Assembly (NCBI RefSeq): GCF_900167105.1
Contig: NZ_FUXE01000007.1
Coordinates: forward strand, 32,853 to 96,852
DNA: 64,000 bases
Reading direction: 5' to 3'
DNA from: Porphyromonas circumdentaria
Lineage (GTDB): Bacteria; Bacteroidota; Bacteroidia; Bacteroidales; Porphyromonadaceae
The notes under the pieces were generated by a model, which worked only from the letters and a program-made list of their open reading frames with translations, did not search any database and was not told the DNA's origin. Positions 62,928 through 64,000 of the stretch are shown here, piece by piece. Every line of letters begins with the position of its first letter. Positions within the stretch are counted from its first letter, which is position 1. Position numbers and translations under genes: made by a program.

Positions 62928-64000
62928 ATGAAAACGATTACGAATATCACCATAGGGCTTTTAGCTCTTCTGAGTTTAAGTGCTCTGGGCTCCTCTCTAT
63001 GTCGAGCTCAGACTCAGCCCAATATCACTTTTAAGATAGATACTCGTGAAGGGAAAATTGGAGAAAAAAGATCTTTCGGGATGTGTCTCTCGGTAAAAGG
63101 AGAGTGGAGGATAGAGGGTGTGGAGAAGCCCAATGATTGGCAAAACAATAAGTACGCAAAGTATGAACTTCCCCCTTTCGGAGCATTGCCTGATATTGTA
63201 ACCATAAAGATTTGGGGAGAGATTGAGAGATTCTCTATTGGAGAGACTTCCGTAGTAGACTTGAATGTCTCTCAAAGCCCCTCCCTAATCAGATTGGACT
63301 GTGAGGATAATGCCTTGACAAACTTAAACCTGAGTAGTAATACCCATCTAAAGACGCTTTTTTGTAGTAACAATCAGCTAACTGCATTAGATCTGACCGC
63401 AAATACCGCTTTAGAGCATCTTAATTGTTCTGGGAATCCCTTAACGGAGTTGAATTTACAGCCTCTTAGTCAGTTAAAAAGTTTCGGAGCAGATAGAACT
63501 CAAATTAGCAAATTAGATGTCTCCAACCTTGGGGTTTTAGAGTATATGTCTGCCAATGAGAATGAAAAATTGGAAGAAGTAATCTTCCACTCGGGAGAGC
63601 AGAAAGCTGAAAATTTACGAGCGGTAGATTTGATTAAGTGTGCTCTTAAAGGATTAGATTTTACAGGGTTAGATAACCTCTCTTCTGTATTTTGTTACGA
63701 AAATCAAATAAGTGGCGAGGCATGCTCAACCCTGATCAAATCACTACCCGACCACAGCTATCCGCACCCGATGCATAACAATAAGCTACGTATTATAAAT
63801 ACAGGGTCTCAGACGGAGCGCAACGTTTGCTATGAAGCAGATGCTAAGCTGGCTTGGGAAAAAGGTTGGGAGTGCGAAGATTATAATGGAGGTAACCCTC
63901 GACGTTACGAAGGCTCTAAACCCTCTGCAGGGGTTGCAATAGAGGCTTCGACATTGGAGGTATTCCCCAACCCAACGAAAAAGGAGCTTCAAATACGAGG
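62928..64000 (+). CDS. Leucine-rich repeat protein with T9SS sorting domain, cut by the window edge
   Basis: The frame begins with ATG at 62928 after AAGGAGG (a good ribosome binding site, unusual here) and stays open to base 64000, 357 codons. Signal peptide (1-28, LCRAQ), beta-rich head, LRRs (LIRLDCEDNALTNLNLSSN; LKTLFCSNNQLTALDLTAN; LEHLNCSGNPLTELNLQ), the cap (IKSLPDHSYPHPMHNN ... GWECEDYNGG), then the first part of the CTD (LEVFPNPTKKELQIRG). Paralogue of the upstream neighbour; the LRR part differs while the last visible 98 bp are nearly the same. The remaining 50 or so residues lie beyond the window. Confidence 0.88.
   Translation, partial: MKTITNITIGLLALLSLSALGSSLCRAQTQPNITFKIDTREGKIGEKRSFGMCLSVKGEWRIEGVEKPNDWQNNKYAKYELPPFGALPDIVTIKIWGEIERFSIGETSVVDLNVSQSPSLIRLDCEDNALTNLNLSSNTHLKTLFCSNNQLTALDLTANTALEHLNCSGNPLTELNLQPLSQLKSFGADRTQISKLDVSNLGVLEYMSANENEKLEEVIFHSGEQKAENLRAVDLIKCALKGLDFTGLDNLSSVFCYENQISGEACSTLIKSLPDHSYPHPMHNNKLRIINTGSQTERNVCYEADAKLAWEKGWECEDYNGGNPRRYEGSKPSAGVAIEASTLEVFPNPTKKELQIR

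Overview
The window looks like a chromosomal segment of a Bacteroidales bacterium, most probably a Porphyromonas species. The evidence is eight secreted proteins with type IX secretion (T9SS) signal peptides and C-terminal sorting domains, a GldH lipoprotein, a serine-palmitoyltransferase-type enzyme (sphingolipids), a Bacteroidales-type LptE, a PG0541-family protein in an RND operon, InlJ-like leucine-rich repeat proteins, and promoters of the Bacteroidetes type (-33 TTTG/TTG, 19-20 bp, -7 TAnnTTTG). Both ends cut through T9SS cargo genes. No rRNA, phage or complete insertion sequence was seen; there is one tRNA and one SRP RNA.

Layout. 0-1.1 kb: 3' end of a secreted adhesin-like gene. 1.8-4.5 kb: a minus-strand CRISPR module with only cas6, cas4, cas1 and cas2, without effector genes and without a repeat array. 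5.0-5.2 kb: SRP RNA followed by tRNA-Thr. 5.3-8.9 kb: lipid cluster on the minus strand (acpP, fabF, rnc, serine palmitoyltransferase). 9.1-11.3 kb: purN, nth and a tRNA adenine methyltransferase. 11.5-15.5 kb: two tandem secreted thioredoxin/PKD/T9SS paralogues; a third lies at 50.2-51.9 kb. 16.3-27.5 kb: a long minus-strand block with ribF, an EnvC-like factor, a DUF4292 lipoprotein, a TPR protein, dut, pdxB, secG, a conserved unknown, lptE, a sigma-54 activator, a lipid kinase and queF. 28.2-36.3 kb: ricT/PSP1, gldH and an RND efflux operon with its PG0541-type protein. 37.0-40.3 kb: a probable metal locus (Cys-rich exported protein, TonB receptor, HMA-domain protein). 40.5-46.6 kb: half-length GT5-like protein, DUF4270 lipoprotein, nucleoside permease, mscL, an HMA-CDF transporter, ruvC and a small membrane protein. 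47.4-51.9 kb: a large LRR protein and the third thioredoxin-like cargo. 52.2-57.6 kb: gcvT, a 5'-nucleotidase-type metallophosphatase and a malic enzyme. 58.2-64 kb: a T9SS-rich stretch with a subtilase, a CTD protein and two adjacent LRR/CTD genes, the last cut by the window edge.

How the genes work together. Much of the accessory content serves the cell envelope: efflux, LPS export (LptE), T9SS/gliding (GldH), lipid precursors (AcpP, FabF, SPT) and surface cargo. Core genes for protein targeting (SRP RNA, SecG), DNA repair (nth, ruvC), nucleotides (purN, dut), cofactors (ribF, pdxB, queF) and central carbon (gcvT, malic enzyme) lie between them.

The most unusual signals are: (1) six intergenic arrays of degenerate units with a strict 22-bp period, two of which share a 39-bp exact match in inverted orientation about 10.4 kb apart; (2) a cas adaptation module plus cas6 with no effector between them; (3) expansion of a surface thioredoxin-PKD family, including one member with a CLPC instead of CGPC active site; (4) near-identical C-terminal ends in two otherwise diverged neighbouring LRR genes, suggesting sequence homogenisation.
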